DNA of 50,155 nucleotides from Chloroflexota bacterium. Its GTDB lineage: Bacteria; Chloroflexota; Anaerolineae; Aggregatilineales; Phototrophicaceae. The notes beneath the pieces are model-generated. The model did not search any database. It saw nothing but the letters and a program-made list of their open reading frames with translations, and was not told where the DNA came from. Where the stretch lies: NCBI GenBank assembly GCA_014338005.1, contig QUBZ01000021.1, forward strand, positions 1 to 50,155, given 5' to 3'. How positions within the stretch are numbered: the stretch's first letter is position 1; each line of letters begins with the position of its first letter. Shown here piece after piece: positions 7,398 to 16,642 of the stretch. Position numbers and translations under genes: made by a program.

Positions 7398-9452
7398 TTA
7401 CAGGCCACCGCCCGGCAGTTCCGGCGGCGTGATTGTGCGCTCGATGCGGATTTCCGTCCCGGCGGCGTCCGGGCTGACGTTAACCGGCACGTCCACGCCG
7501 ACCTGATCTACAAAACACAGCTCCTCTTTGACGGCCTCGCAGTAATAAATCGTCAGTTCGCCGTGCAGCAGGTCGCGGCCTTCGGCCAGCAAAACCGGGA
7601 TGCGAACCGGCAGTTCCGGGGCAGCGATACGCTGGACGCGGTTAGCCTCGTCCAGGGCAACCGCCTCGCCGGAAACCGTCCATTCGGCGGTGAAGGGGGC
7701 CAGCGGGTTGAGTTTGTAGCCATCCGGCAGGTTGATATACAGCACGATTTCCCCCGCGCCGCGCCTGACGGTCTGCTCCGGCAGGCTGATCTGCTCGCCC
7801 AGGGCGGCATTACCGCCGATAACCGTCACCTGGCCGCCGATGAGCAGGGCTTCGGGATTGGGGAAAATCACGGTGCTGACGGTGTTGGCGGCCAGGTCTA
7901 TCACCCGGATGGCGTGGTTGTTGGTATCGGCCACGTACAGCCTGCCGTCGGCATAATCCAGGCCGCCCGGTTCGTCGAACAACGCCGCGTCCGGGCCGCC
8001 GTCGCGGAAGCCGCCCGGCCCGCCCAGACCAAAGCGGGTGCTGATTTCGGTCGTGGCGGGGTCAAGCGCCTTGATTTTGCTGTTGTAGGTGTCGGCCACA
8101 TACAGCAGGCCGTCCGTCCCGCCGGTGATGCCCAGCGCGTGCTGGAGGCGCGAATCGCCCACGCGGCCATCCCTGTCGCCGTACTCGAACAGGTTGTTAA
8201 ACACCGGCCCCGCCAGCGTGGACACCATCCCCTTACGGATGTCGGCGGCGCGAATGCTGCTCGATTCGCTGTCTGCGAAGTATAAAACCCCGTCCCGGTA
8301 AAACAAACCGCTCGGCTGGGCAAGCTGCGCGTCGCCAAAATCGCCGTCCTTCAGCCCTTCGATGCCGCTGCCGACCAGCGAACTGACCGCCCCGGCGGCC
8401 ACGTCCAGATGCCAGAGCTGGTGCGTCCCCGCCACAGCGATATACAGGATGTCCCCTTCTCCGAACTCGACATCCCAGGGGCTGCTGAGAGGGATTTGCA
8501 GCGCCGGCCCGCTGATGTTGCGCTCGTAACCCTGCCTGCCCGTCCCGGCGATAGTCGTCACCGTGCGTTCGGCCAGGCTCACGGCGCGAATGACGTGGTT
8601 GTAAGTGTCGGCCACGTACAGCGTGCCGTCTCGCAGCGCCATACCCTGCGGCGTATCGAAGGCGGCTTCCCGGTAGCTGCCGTCCTTCAGGCCGCGCCCG
8701 CCGCCGATGATGTCCAGCACTTCGTAGGTGGTCAGGTCGGCGATGATGATGCGGTGGTGGCTGCTGTCGGCGATGAACAGCCGGCCGCCGGCGGCATCGG
8801 CCAGCACCTTGCCGGGGAAAGCCAGCGTATTAGCCGGCGCGGCCTCGCGTTCCAGCGCCATTTCAAGCGGCTGGCGGTTGATTTCCCCCAGGCTGTCGAA
8901 GGCATTGACCATGCCGCCGATCACCCGGTCGAACGCCTCGAACGGGATTTCGCCGGCCTGCACCGCGAACAGGTTGCCGCGCGGGTCTATCACCACAAAC
9001 GTCGGCCAGGCGTTGACCCCGTAGGGGCGAAAAGTGTTCCACACCACGAAGGCGCTGTCGTTGATGACCGGGTGTTCCAGCCCGTAACGCCGGATGATCT
9101 GCCGGATATTTTCGGTCTGCCCCTCATTTTCAAACTTGGCCGAATGCACGCCGATGACCACCAGTTCATCGGTGTAGCGGGCTTCCAGCTGCTGCAAAAC
9201 CGGGATCATATGGATGCAGTTGATACAGCCATACGTCCAGAAGTCCAGCAGCACGATTTTGCCACGCAGCGCCTCGACCGTCAGCGGCGCGGGGACGTTC
9301 AGCCAGTCCAGGCCGGTCGGGAACTCCGGCGCGGGGAAACGGGGATCACCCATAAAACGGCTGTCCAAATCGCTGCCTCCCTCCTGGGCCGCCGCCGGCA
9401 GCGCGACAGCCGCTATAACCATCACCATACCAATAAACCATAACCGGCGCAT
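7398..9452 (-). CDS. secreted thioredoxin-like / NHL-repeat protein (NHLRC2-like)
   Basis: A 684-residue protein with a signal peptide (about 1-22, ending in LPAAAQ). A thioredoxin-like domain (about 45-190) has the pair C76-C79 in YGCINC, with the cis-proline region AWPTFVVIDPRGN. A six-bladed NHL propeller (about 215-540) shows repeated blades such as LYVADTYNHVIRAV, LYVADTYNSKIKAL and LYVADTNNHAIRVI. A C-terminal beta domain (about 570-670) contains LTIYYCEAVKEELCFVD, reminiscent of a DsbD N-terminal-like segment. This is the domain order of the NHLRC2 family. It probably acts outside the membrane in thiol chemistry or protein binding; the substrate is unknown. Single-gene transcription or coupling to 6760-7290 is possible. 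Confidence 0.85.
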   Translation of the reverse strand: MRRLWFIGMVMVIAAVALPAAAQEGGSDLDSRFMGDPRFPAPEFPTGLDWLNVPAPLTVEALRGKIVLLDFWTYGCINCIHMIPVLQQLEARYTDELVVIGVHSAKFENEGQTENIRQIIRRYGLEHPVINDSAFVVWNTFRPYGVNAWPTFVVIDPRGNLFAVQAGEIPFEAFDRVIGGMVNAFDSLGEINRQPLEMALEREAAPANTLAFPGKVLADAAGGRLFIADSSHHRIIIADLTTYEVLDIIGGGRGLKDGSYREAAFDTPQGMALRDGTLYVADTYNHVIRAVSLAERTVTTIAGTGRQGYERNISGPALQIPLSSPWDVEFGEGDILYIAVAGTHQLWHLDVAAGAVSSLVGSGIEGLKDGDFGDAQLAQPSGLFYRDGVLYFADSESSSIRAADIRKGMVSTLAGPVFNNLFEYGDRDGRVGDSRLQHALGITGGTDGLLYVADTYNSKIKALDPATTEISTRFGLGGPGGFRDGGPDAALFDEPGGLDYADGRLYVADTNNHAIRVIDLAANTVSTVIFPNPEALLIGGQVTVIGGNAALGEQISLPEQTVRRGAGEIVLYINLPDGYKLNPLAPFTAEWTVSGEAVALDEANRVQRIAAPELPVRIPVLLAEGRDLLHGELTIYYCEAVKEELCFVDQVGVDVPVNVSPDAAGTEIRIERTITPPELPGGGL

Positions 9453-9476
9453 AAGACCTCGCTTGAATTACAGTAC

Positions 9477-9504
9477 CGAGTTTCGAGTGCCGAGCAACGA
9501 GTTA
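9477..9504. repeat. four period-7 units (CGAGTNN)
   Basis: Four CGAG-initial heptamers at 9477, 9484, 9491 and 9498 lie just upstream of the minus-strand gene that starts at 9452. The rest of the 244-base spacer up to 9696 shows no gene. A TATAAT at 9644-9649 may serve the receiver gene, but no -35 box stands at a proper distance. Confidence 0.55.
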
Positions 9505-9696
9505 AAAACGCTTTTCGCGCGCGTGGATGAACATAACTTCGCCGTATCGCTCCTGAATCGCTTCAATGCCGGGGATTGTAACAGCGCATGATGAAGGGAG
9601 GATGAATAACACCGAGACATCAGGCCGGTTTTGACAATTCGACTATAATAAAAACATCGGACGCCAATCTAAAAATCCTACTGAAAGTAATTCTGT

Positions 9697-10128
9697 ATGG
9701 ACGAACAACTGCCCCGCAACCTGTTGAAAGACTGGCCTGTTCTGGTGGTGGATGATGACCCCGACAGCCTGGACATTGCCGCCCGCATCCTGCGGCACTA
9801 CGGCGCGACCGTGACCACCGCGACCAACGGCCAGGAAGGGCTGGAGGCCGTGCGCGCCGAACGCCCGCGTTTTATCATCTCCGATCTGAATATGCCGGTG
9901 ATGAACGGCTGGGAGATGCTGCACGAACTCCAGCTTAACCGGACGACGGCGGGCATCCCGGCCATCGCGCTCACGGCGCACGGAATGGTCGGCGACCGCG
10001 ATCGCGCCATCGCCGCCGGTTTCCTCAATTTCCTGACCAAACCGCTGACGCCCAGAACGTTTATGAAAGACCTGCTCGTCTTAATTCTGGACATTCCCGA
10101 ACTGGCCGCCCATATCGCGCTGCGCTGA
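9697..10128 (+). CDS. single-domain response regulator (receiver only)
   Basis: A 143-residue CheY-like receiver with all key residues: acidic pocket D19-D21 (VLVVDDDP), phospho-acceptor D63 (IISDLNMP), T93 (ALTA) and K115 (FLTKPL). There is no output domain, so it should act through protein-protein contact or as a phosphotransfer intermediate. No kinase gene is adjacent; candidate partners in the window are the hybrid kinases at 28618, 38452 and 41487. Its stop is 16 bases from the stop of the convergent galT gene. ATG 9697 is the family-typical start. Confidence 0.9.
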   Translation: MDEQLPRNLLKDWPVLVVDDDPDSLDIAARILRHYGATVTTATNGQEGLEAVRAERPRFIISDLNMPVMNGWEMLHELQLNRTTAGIPAIALTAHGMVGDRDRAIAAGFLNFLTKPLTPRTFMKDLLVLILDIPELAAHIALR

Positions 10129-10144
10129 ACGACGCATTCGTCTA

Positions 10145-11197
10145 TCAGGCTTCCGGCAGGCTGTAGTGTCTTGCCGGCAGGGCGCGCAGCCGCTCCGCCG
10201 CCTGCTCCGGCGTGATGTCCCGCTGGGCTTCGGCCATCATCTCGTAACCCACCATCCACTTCCGCACCGAGGCCGAACGCAGCAGCGGCGGGTAAAAATG
10301 GGCGTGAAGCTGCCAGTGGGCATAATCGCCGTCGTCGTTGGGCGCGGCGTGCCAGCCCATCGAATACGGAAATTCGATCTCAAACAGGTTGTCGTATTTC
10401 GTCAGCAGGCGTTTGAGGATGTCCGCCAGTGTGTCGCGGCGGGCATCGTCCAGGTCGGGCAGGCGCAGCGTATGGCGGCGCGGCAGCAGCAGCGTTTCAA
10501 ACGGCCACAGCGCCCAGTACGGCACGACCGCCACCCAATCGGCATTTTCGACCACGATACGTTCACCGGCTTCCACTTCTGCGTTAAGATAATCCACCAG
10601 CAGCGGCGCGCCTTCGCGTTCGGCATAAACGCGCTGGTGGCGGTCTTCGGCGCCAATCTGGTTCGGCAGCCAGTCCCCGGCCCAGATTTGCCCGTGCGGG
10701 TGCGGGTTGGACGCGCCCATCATCTCGCCCTTGTTCTCGAACACCTGCACCCAGCGGTACGTCCGCCCCAGTTCGACCGTCTGCTCGGCCCACACGTTTA
10801 TCACCCGGCGGATGTCCTCGACGGGCATCAGCGGCAGCGTCAGGTCGTGGCGGGGCGAAAAACACACTACGCGGCACTCGCCGCGCACGGCCTGGGCCGC
10901 CAGCAGCGGGTTAGCGGGCGGCGGCGCGGCGGGAACATCCGGCAACAGGGCGGCGTAATCGTTGGGGAATACGAACGTGCCGGTATAATCGGGGTTGTGG
11001 TCGCCGCTGGCGCGGGTATTGCCGGGGCAGAGGTAACAGCCTGGATCATACGGCGGGCGGCTGGCCTGCGGTGGGCGCTCCTGCCGCCCCTGCCAGGGAC
11101 GTTTGGTGCGGTGCGGCGAAACCAGCACATAGTCGCCGGTCAGCGGATTCAGCCGCCGGTGCGGGTGATCGGTGGGGTTGAACGGTGGCATGGTCAC
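10145..11197 (-). CDS. galT: galactose-1-phosphate uridylyltransferase
   Basis: A Leloir-pathway enzyme that exchanges UMP between UDP-glucose and galactose-1-phosphate. The protein is 350 residues, normal for the family. It shows [20 protein letters not shown] at the N-terminus, a zinc-binding pair C54/C57 (CYLCPGN), and the active-site triad HPH at 166-168 in [11 protein letters not shown], whose second His is the uridylylated nucleophile in known enzymes. The C-terminal domain carries HAHFYPP. Start ATG 11197, or ATG 11191 two codons later. No other galactose genes are adjacent. It is divergent from the threonine dehydratase-like gene, with a 109-base spacer. Confidence 0.95.
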   Translation of the reverse strand: MTMPPFNPTDHPHRRLNPLTGDYVLVSPHRTKRPWQGRQERPPQASRPPYDPGCYLCPGNTRASGDHNPDYTGTFVFPNDYAALLPDVPAAPPPANPLLAAQAVRGECRVVCFSPRHDLTLPLMPVEDIRRVINVWAEQTVELGRTYRWVQVFENKGEMMGASNPHPHGQIWAGDWLPNQIGAEDRHQRVYAEREGAPLLVDYLNAEVEAGERIVVENADWVAVVPYWALWPFETLLLPRRHTLRLPDLDDARRDTLADILKRLLTKYDNLFEIEFPYSMGWHAAPNDDGDYAHWQLHAHFYPPLLRSASVRKWMVGYEMMAEAQRDITPEQAAERLRALPARHYSLPEA

Positions 11198-11306
11198 TCT
11201 CCGGGGTAAACACCTGCCAGATTATAACGCGGGGGCAGCCGTTCATCATAATTGGTTTATACTCAAAATTCAGCACCCGAAGCTGTTTTTCCAGAAAGGA
11301 AATCCG

Positions 11307-12275
11307 ATGATGACCTCGCTTAACCTGCCGACTTTTCAGGATGTGCTGCTGGCCCGCCGCCAGATTCGCCCGCACCTGCCGCCCACGCCGCTGCACCGCT
11401 ACCCGGCGCTGGATAAACGGGTGGGGACGGCGGTATATGTTAAACACGAAAACTACCAGCCGGTCGGCGCGTTTAAGGTGCGCGGCGGCATTAACCTGGT
11501 GTCGCAGCTTTCGCCCCAGGAGCGCCAGGCCGGGTTAATCGCCGCTTCGACCGGCAATCACGGCCAGTCGGTGGCTTACGCGGCGCGGCTGTTCGGCGTG
11601 CAGGCGCGCATCGTCGTGCCGGAGGCGGCCAACCCCGGCAAGGTGGCCGCTATGCAGGGCATGGGTGCGGAGGTGATTTTTCACGGCGCGAACTTCGATG
11701 AAGCCCGCCGCCGCTGCGAGGCGCTGGCATTGGAGCGTGGCTATCGCTACGTGCATTCCGGCGACGAACCGCTGCTGATCGCCGGCGTGGCGACCGAGGC
11801 GCTGGAAATGCTGGAGGTCGAGCCAGACCTGGACGCGATTATCGTGCCGCTGGGCGGGGGCAGCGGCGCGGCGGGCGCGTGTATCGCCGCCCATGCCATC
11901 AACCCGGCCATCCGGGTGATCGGCGTCCAGTCGGAGGCATCCCCCGCCGCTTATAACTCCTGGCGCAGCAAGGCTTTATGCGAAGCACCCAACCGCACCT
12001 TCGCCGAAGGGCTGGCGACCGGCACGGCCTTCGCGCTGCCGCAGGCGATTTTGTGGCAGCAGTTGGACGATTGTGTGCTGGTGGCGGACGACGACATCCG
12101 GCGGGCGATGGTCTGGATGATCGAGGACGCGCACACGCTGGCGGAAGGCGCGGGCGCGTCGCCGCTGGCGGCGGCCTATAAGCTGCGCGACGAGCTGCGC
12201 GGCAAAAAAGTCGGGCTGGTGTGTTCCGGCGGCAATACCTCGCTCGACCATCTCCGGCAGGCCTTGCTGGCGTAA
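11307..12275 (+). CDS. threonine/serine dehydratase-like PLP enzyme
   Basis: A 322-residue fold-type II PLP enzyme of the short threonine ammonia-lyase group (no C-terminal ACT regulatory domain). It probably deaminates L-threonine or L-serine; 3-hydroxyaspartate or serine racemase activities occur in close relatives and cannot be excluded. The PLP lysine is K57 in GAFKVRGG, the phosphate-binding loop is GGGSGAAG at 183-190, and STGNHGQS is at 81-88. Start ATG 11307 is preceded by AAAGGA. A longer upstream frame reads through non-coding sequence. With two threonine synthases and homoserine dehydrogenase also in the window, threonine metabolism is well represented. Confidence 0.85.
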   Translation: MMTSLNLPTFQDVLLARRQIRPHLPPTPLHRYPALDKRVGTAVYVKHENYQPVGAFKVRGGINLVSQLSPQERQAGLIAASTGNHGQSVAYAARLFGVQARIVVPEAANPGKVAAMQGMGAEVIFHGANFDEARRRCEALALERGYRYVHSGDEPLLIAGVATEALEMLEVEPDLDAIIVPLGGGSGAAGACIAAHAINPAIRVIGVQSEASPAAYNSWRSKALCEAPNRTFAEGLATGTAFALPQAILWQQLDDCVLVADDDIRRAMVWMIEDAHTLAEGAGASPLAAAYKLRDELRGKKVGLVCSGGNTSLDHLRQALLA

Positions 12276-12331
12276 TTCACCGGCGGCGGGCGCGGGGAGT
12301 ATAATAACCGGGAGAGTGGAGAGGAAGAACG

Positions 12332-12883
12332 GTGGTTGTACAGGAAAAACTGCTGACCGTGCAGGAATTTGACGAATTTGTGACGCGGCCCGAAAACGCC
12401 GACCGCCTGTTTGAATACATCGGGGGGAAGATTGTCGAAGTGGTATCGAATCCATATTCATCCAAGATTGCGTCACGAGTCAATGGCTTTATTTTCGTAT
12501 ACCTATCCAAGCATGATATCGGCCACCTGACCGGCGCGGACGGCGGTTACATGGTTTCCGGTGAGCGATACATCCCCGATGTCGCCTTCATCTCCTATAC
12601 CCGGCAGCCGGAACTGTCCACCGTCGAAGGTTACGTCCCGAACGCGCCCGATCTGGCGGTGGAGGTGCTGTCGCCAGGCACCACGGATGAGGAACTGACG
12701 ATCAAAGTGGCGAACTATCTGGCGGCGGGGACGGTGGTCTGGATGGTGAAGCCGGTGGAAAAGCGGGTAGTCGTGTTTGCGCCGGGCAGCCCGGCCAGAA
12801 CGCTGGGCATCAACGATACGCTGGACGGCGGCGAACGGCTTCCGGGCTTCACGCTGGCGGTGAAAGCGATTTTCCCAGAGTGA
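12332..12883 (+). CDS. Uma2 family (DUF820) putative endonuclease
   Basis: A 183-residue Uma2/DUF820 protein with a PD-(D/E)XK-like fold. It has TVQEFDEFVTRPENADRLFE at the N-terminus, then GERYIPDVAFIS and DLAVEVLSPGTTDEEL, which supply the acidic residues of the predicted nuclease core. It ends in LPGFTLAVKAIF. These families are greatly expanded in Cyanobacteria and Chloroflexota, and their biological role is unsettled. Start GTG 12332, with GAGAGGAAG upstream. A TATAAT at 12300-12305 may be its -10 box. Its stop is 8 bases from that of the convergent GT4 gene. A second Uma2 protein is at 27925-28464. Confidence 0.85.
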   Translation: MVVQEKLLTVQEFDEFVTRPENADRLFEYIGGKIVEVVSNPYSSKIASRVNGFIFVYLSKHDIGHLTGADGGYMVSGERYIPDVAFISYTRQPELSTVEGYVPNAPDLAVEVLSPGTTDEELTIKVANYLAAGTVVWMVKPVEKRVVVFAPGSPARTLGINDTLDGGERLPGFTLAVKAIFPE

Positions 12884-12891
12884 TTCGCCGT

Positions 12892-14067
12892 TTAGCCCTT
12901 CTCTGCCAGCAGTTCGCGGTACAGCGCCCCTAACTGCCGCGTCACGTTTTCGACATCATGCCGCGCCTGCATGGCCCGGCTGGCCTCGGCCATGTCCCGC
13001 GGGCTGTCCAGAATCGCCAGGATGGCGTTCGCCAGCGCCTCGGCGTCGTCCGGCGGCACAAGCGTCCCCAGCCGCCCGTTTTCCAGTAAATCCGGCACGC
13101 CGCCCACCGCCGTCGAAACCACCGGACAGCCCGCCGTCACGGCTTCGATGAGCGTCACCGGCGTGCCTTCGTTCTGGCTGCTGACCGCCAGCGCGTCCAG
13201 GTCGCTGTAAACGGCGGCCATATCGCGCTGCCAGCCGGTGAGCGTGACTGCTTCCCCCAGGCCGAGCGAAACAACCAGGCTTTCGACGCCGGCGCGCAGT
13301 TCGCCGTCGCCGACGATCACAAACCGCGTGTTGGGATGCCGCGCCCGCACCCGCGCCGCCGCCTGCACGAACAGTTCCGGGTGTTTCATCGGCACCAGCC
13401 GCCCGACGAACCCGACCAGCGGCGCATCCGGCGGGATATTCCAGGCCGCGCGAAAGCCCCCGGCGCGGCGGGGCTGCCGGGCGAAAGCCTCCAGTTCGAC
13501 CGGGATGGGCAGCACGATGATTTTCGAGCGAGGGGCGATGTGAAAATCCCCGGCCAGTTCGTCACGCAGCCGGTCGCTGAGGGTGATGAGGCGGTCGGCC
13601 AGCGGCGCGGCCAGCCGTTCCAGCGCCAGCGAGAGCAGTTCCATGGCCCGCGCGCCGCGCCCGCGAAAAACGCCGTAAAAAACGTGACCGTGAAAGGTAT
13701 GCAGCACCACCGGGACTCCGGCCAGCCGCGCCGCGATACGCCCGACAAAACCGGCTTTGGCGGTGTGGGTATGCACCACATCCGGCTTCAGGTCGCGCAG
13801 CAGGCGCACAAGTTTGCGCGTGGTGGCAATATCTCGCAAAGGGTGGAGGGCGCGCCCCAGTTCGGGGATGAGGATGGGCCGGACGCCGCGCGATTCGGCA
13901 TAATAGGCCATGTCGCCTTCGGCAGCGCCGATCTGCCCGCAGAACAGGTGGCTTTCATATTCCGGCGGGCGCAGGCCGGAAACCATCAGCGACACCACCA
14001 CCGCCGCGCCGCCGACGTTCAGCCGCGCGATGATATGAACGACACGTATAGGGTTGGATTGTGCCAT
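12892..14067 (-). CDS. glycosyltransferase family 4
   Basis: A 391-residue GT-B glycosyltransferase. The N-terminal IRVVHIIARLNVGGAAVVV is the GT4 acceptor-domain signature, followed by DVVHTHTAKAGFVGR. The C-terminal domain has VGFVGRLVPMKHPELFVQA and the EX7E-like SSQNEGTPVTLIEAVTAGCP that binds the donor nucleotide-sugar. Likely role: extracellular or cell-envelope polysaccharide synthesis. No polysaccharide cluster surrounds it. It is transcribed toward the Uma2 gene and lies just downstream of lexA on the same strand, with 75 bases between them. Confidence 0.9.
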   Translation of the reverse strand: MAQSNPIRVVHIIARLNVGGAAVVVSLMVSGLRPPEYESHLFCGQIGAAEGDMAYYAESRGVRPILIPELGRALHPLRDIATTRKLVRLLRDLKPDVVHTHTAKAGFVGRIAARLAGVPVVLHTFHGHVFYGVFRGRGARAMELLSLALERLAAPLADRLITLSDRLRDELAGDFHIAPRSKIIVLPIPVELEAFARQPRRAGGFRAAWNIPPDAPLVGFVGRLVPMKHPELFVQAAARVRARHPNTRFVIVGDGELRAGVESLVVSLGLGEAVTLTGWQRDMAAVYSDLDALAVSSQNEGTPVTLIEAVTAGCPVVSTAVGGVPDLLENGRLGTLVPPDDAEALANAILAILDSPRDMAEASRAMQARHDVENVTRQLGALYRELLAEKG

Positions 14068-14142
14068 GCTGTGACCGTTTCGTTTGCTCGAACCGGCCCC
14101 AGCATAACATGGGTTTTTACGCCCGGCCAGGGCAGCCCGGTT

Positions 14143-14814
14143 TTATAAGTGGCGGATGATCGAAAGCACCTTGCCGCGAATGCTGCACACCGCCGGGTCT
14201 ACATAAATCGGCTGCATTTCCGGGTGCGCCGGCTGGAGTTTGATGCGCCCGCCGTCGCGGAAGAAATACTTCAGCGTCGTCTCGCTGCGGTCTTCCAGCC
14301 ACACGGCCACCATATCGCCATTGTTGGCGGTGGTCTGGCTGCGAAGGATCACGATGTCGCCCTCGCGGATCATGGCGTCAATCATCGATTCGCCCTTCAC
14401 GCGCAGCGCGAAGGCTTCCGCCGGGTCTACACCGCCCAGCATGGCCGGGGTGACTTCGATGTTATCTTCCGGGTAGTAATCTTCCGGCACAGAAACCGGC
14501 TCGCTGGCGAAGATGCTGCCGTACAGCGGCACTTGCAGGCTGACCGCCGCCGCGTGTACGCTCAGGCGTCCGGTTTTTTTGCCCCCCGGCACCTGCCCCA
14601 CCAGCCGCAGGCCGCGCGCCACATGTGAGGAGCGCGCCAGGTAGCCGGCCTGCACCAGCTTGTTCAGGTTGTAGTTGACCACCGAGGTGGAGTTGATGCC
14701 GGTGGCTTCCCCGATCTGGCGGATGGTGGGCGGGAAGCCGTGTTCGGCCAGGTAGCTTTCCATGTAGCGCAGGATATTGCGCTGGCGTTCAGAGAGTTTG
14801 TTAAAATCTTTCAT
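14143..14814 (-). CDS. lexA: LexA SOS repressor
   Basis: A transcriptional repressor that self-cleaves on RecA filaments. The winged helix-turn-helix (about 1-65) has FPPTIRQIGEATGINSTS. The S24 peptidase domain has the catalytic pair S143 (GESM) and K182 (TTLKYF). The region aligning with the usual Ala-Gly cleavage site reads VPLYGSIFASEP, so the scissile bond would be A103-S104 rather than Ala-Gly. The length (223) is normal. Its own promoter contains a perfect GAAC-N4-GTTC box, so it should autoregulate. It is divergent from the helicase-associated-domain gene at 14942. Confidence 0.93.
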   Translation of the reverse strand: MKDFNKLSERQRNILRYMESYLAEHGFPPTIRQIGEATGINSTSVVNYNLNKLVQAGYLARSSHVARGLRLVGQVPGGKKTGRLSVHAAAVSLQVPLYGSIFASEPVSVPEDYYPEDNIEVTPAMLGGVDPAEAFALRVKGESMIDAMIREGDIVILRSQTTANNGDMVAVWLEDRSETTLKYFFRDGGRIKLQPAHPEMQPIYVDPAVCSIRGKVLSIIRHL

Positions 14815-14850
14815 GATTCAAAACCTGTGCAAAACGAAAGGTTGTTCTAT

Positions 14851-14880
14851 AGTATAGATGAACACACGTTCGGTTGTCAA
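14851..14880 (-). promoter_or_regulatory. lexA promoter with SOS box in the spacer
   Basis: On the minus strand TTGACA (14880-14875) and TATACT (14856-14851) are separated by 18 bases. Inside the spacer lies a palindrome GAAC-N4-GTTC (14860-14871), matching the Gram-positive-type LexA operator. A second, one-mismatch copy (GAAA-N4-GTTC on the plus strand) is at 14836-14847, downstream of the expected transcription start. Binding of LexA here would block RNA polymerase. Confidence 0.88.
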
Positions 14881-14941
14881 ATATATTTCCCGCAGCCGGA
14901 AATTATGCTAGGCTTGATCTGTAGCGCAAAGGTTTGTCGTG

Positions 14942-16642
14942 ATGAAAAATATCTACCGCACGCTGCAAGACACCGACGCCGGAATGTTAAACGTGCTGGC
15001 GAAATTCTGGAAAGTCAACATCGCCGGGCGGGACACCAATGCCGCTATCGAAGCGGTCGCCGGGGTGATGCTCGACCGGGAACGCGCCGCGTCGGTCTGG
15101 GAATCGCTGGCCGACGACCAGCGCGGCGCGCTGCAAATGCTCATCGGCTCCGGCGGGCGGATGCCGCTGGCGAAGTTCGCCCGGCTGTTTGGGGAAATCC
15201 GCCAGATGGGCGCGGCGCAGATCGAACGCGAAAACCCGCTGGACAACCCCGGCAGCGTGGCCGAAGGGCTGTACTATCGCGGGCTGATCGCCCAGGCTTT
15301 CGAGCAGGCCGACACCGGCCCGCGCGTGGTGGTGTACATCCCGCCGGATTTGCTGGATGTGCTGCCGGTGCGAAATACGTCCTACTCCAACCTAGAAAGC
15401 GAGCCGGTCGAAGCCGAAACGCACGCCATCGAGCCGCTGGCGGAGGTGCAGAACATCCAGCACGCCGATACGTCGCTGGTGGACGACATGACCACGCTGC
15501 TGGCCTACACGCAGCTTCACGCGCCGCTGCTGGAAGGCGATTCGCTGGCGGCTGAAGCCGAAGTGCTGCCGTTTTTGCTCAAACCCGACCGGGCGCGGCT
15601 GCCGTTTTTGCTGGGCATCGGCATCAGCGCCGATTTAATCGAAGTGCAGGCCGAGCGGGTATACCCCAAACGCGCCGAGGCCCGCCGCTGGCTGTCCGCG
15701 CCGCGCGCCGCCCAGGTGCAGACGCTGGCCGAAGGCTGGCGAACCAGCGCCGCCTACCGCGACCTGTGGCACGTGCCGGGGCTGCACCCCGAACCGGGCG
15801 GCGAGCTGGATGAATACGACGCGGCGGCTGGCCGCGAAAACGCGCTCGACATGCTGGCCGCCCACGTCCCCAAAGCCGAATGGTGGTCATTGGACGCCTT
15901 CATCGAGGCGGTAAAAACCACCGACCCGGACTTCCAGCGCCCCGGCGGGGACTACGAAAGCTGGTACATCCGCAACGATGAGGGCGAATACCTGCGCGGC
16001 TTTGAAAGCTGGGACGCAGTGGAGGGCGCGCTGCTGGAATTTTATATCACCGGGCCGATGCACTGGCTGGGGCTGGTAGACCGCGCCGAGGATGCCGCCC
16101 GACTGACGGCCTACGGGCGCGCTTTTCTGAAGCTGGCGGCCTGGCCGGCGCCGCCGGAAGCGGAAGACCGAATCGCGCTCAAAGAGGATGGCACGATCAC
16201 CGTTTCGCGCAAGATCGCCCGTGTAGATCGTTTCCAGATCGCGCGGTTCACCGTCTGGGTGGCAGCAGGCGACCCCTACATCTACCGCCTGGACGCAGTA
16301 GGGGTGCAGCAGGCGGCAGCGCAGGGCATCAATACCGGGCATATCGCCAGCTTCTTAAGCCGGATGCTGGGCGAACAATCGCTGCCGCCGGGTGTGGCGC
16401 GCCTGCTGGAAAACTGGCAGAGCGGCCCGACGGCGGCGGTAACGCTGGAACACCTGATGGTGCTGCGAACCACCGCCCCGGAAACGCTGGAGCGCATCCT
16501 GGATACGCCCGCGCTGCGCCGCTACCTGGGCGCGCGGCTGGGGCCGATGGCGGCCATCGTGCGCCCCGGCCAATGGGACGCGCTGCGGGACGCCCTGGGC
16601 GAACAGGGCATTCAGGTGGAAATCATCGAGCCGCCGGGCTGA
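14942..16642 (+). CDS. helicase-associated domain protein (XPB/Ssl2-like C-terminal module)
   Basis: A protein of about 566 residues. The C-terminal third (from about 390) reads IALKEDGTITVSRKIARVDRFQIARF, then DPYIYRLDAVGVQQAAAQGI and VEIIEPPG at the end, like the helicase-associated Helicase_C_3 (PF13625) module found in Actinobacteria and Chloroflexota. No helicase Walker motifs are present, so the protein itself is not a helicase. The N-terminal part (ADDQRGALQMLIGSGGRMPL) looks like a winged-helix region. Start ATG 14942, one codon after an alternative GTG. It is divergent from lexA across a 127-base spacer with the SOS box, so damage control is plausible. Its last 31 bases overlap the convergent radical SAM gene. 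Confidence 0.6.
   Translation: MKNIYRTLQDTDAGMLNVLAKFWKVNIAGRDTNAAIEAVAGVMLDRERAASVWESLADDQRGALQMLIGSGGRMPLAKFARLFGEIRQMGAAQIERENPLDNPGSVAEGLYYRGLIAQAFEQADTGPRVVVYIPPDLLDVLPVRNTSYSNLESEPVEAETHAIEPLAEVQNIQHADTSLVDDMTTLLAYTQLHAPLLEGDSLAAEAEVLPFLLKPDRARLPFLLGIGISADLIEVQAERVYPKRAEARRWLSAPRAAQVQTLAEGWRTSAAYRDLWHVPGLHPEPGGELDEYDAAAGRENALDMLAAHVPKAEWWSLDAFIEAVKTTDPDFQRPGGDYESWYIRNDEGEYLRGFESWDAVEGALLEFYITGPMHWLGLVDRAEDAARLTAYGRAFLKLAAWPAPPEAEDRIALKEDGTITVSRKIARVDRFQIARFTVWVAAGDPYIYRLDAVGVQQAAAQGINTGHIASFLSRMLGEQSLPPGVARLLENWQSGPTAAVTLEHLMVLRTTAPETLERILDTPALRRYLGARLGPMAAIVRPGQWDALRDALGEQGIQVEIIEPPG

Noticed and set aside
7374..9443. Two long plus-strand frames opposite the thioredoxin-NHL gene
   Set aside because: Shadow frames of the NHL repeats; no start signals or protein character.
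9631..9649. TTGACA and TATAAT upstream of the lone receiver gene
   Set aside because: Only 7 bases apart, so they cannot serve as one promoter. TATAAT may still be a -10 box on its own.
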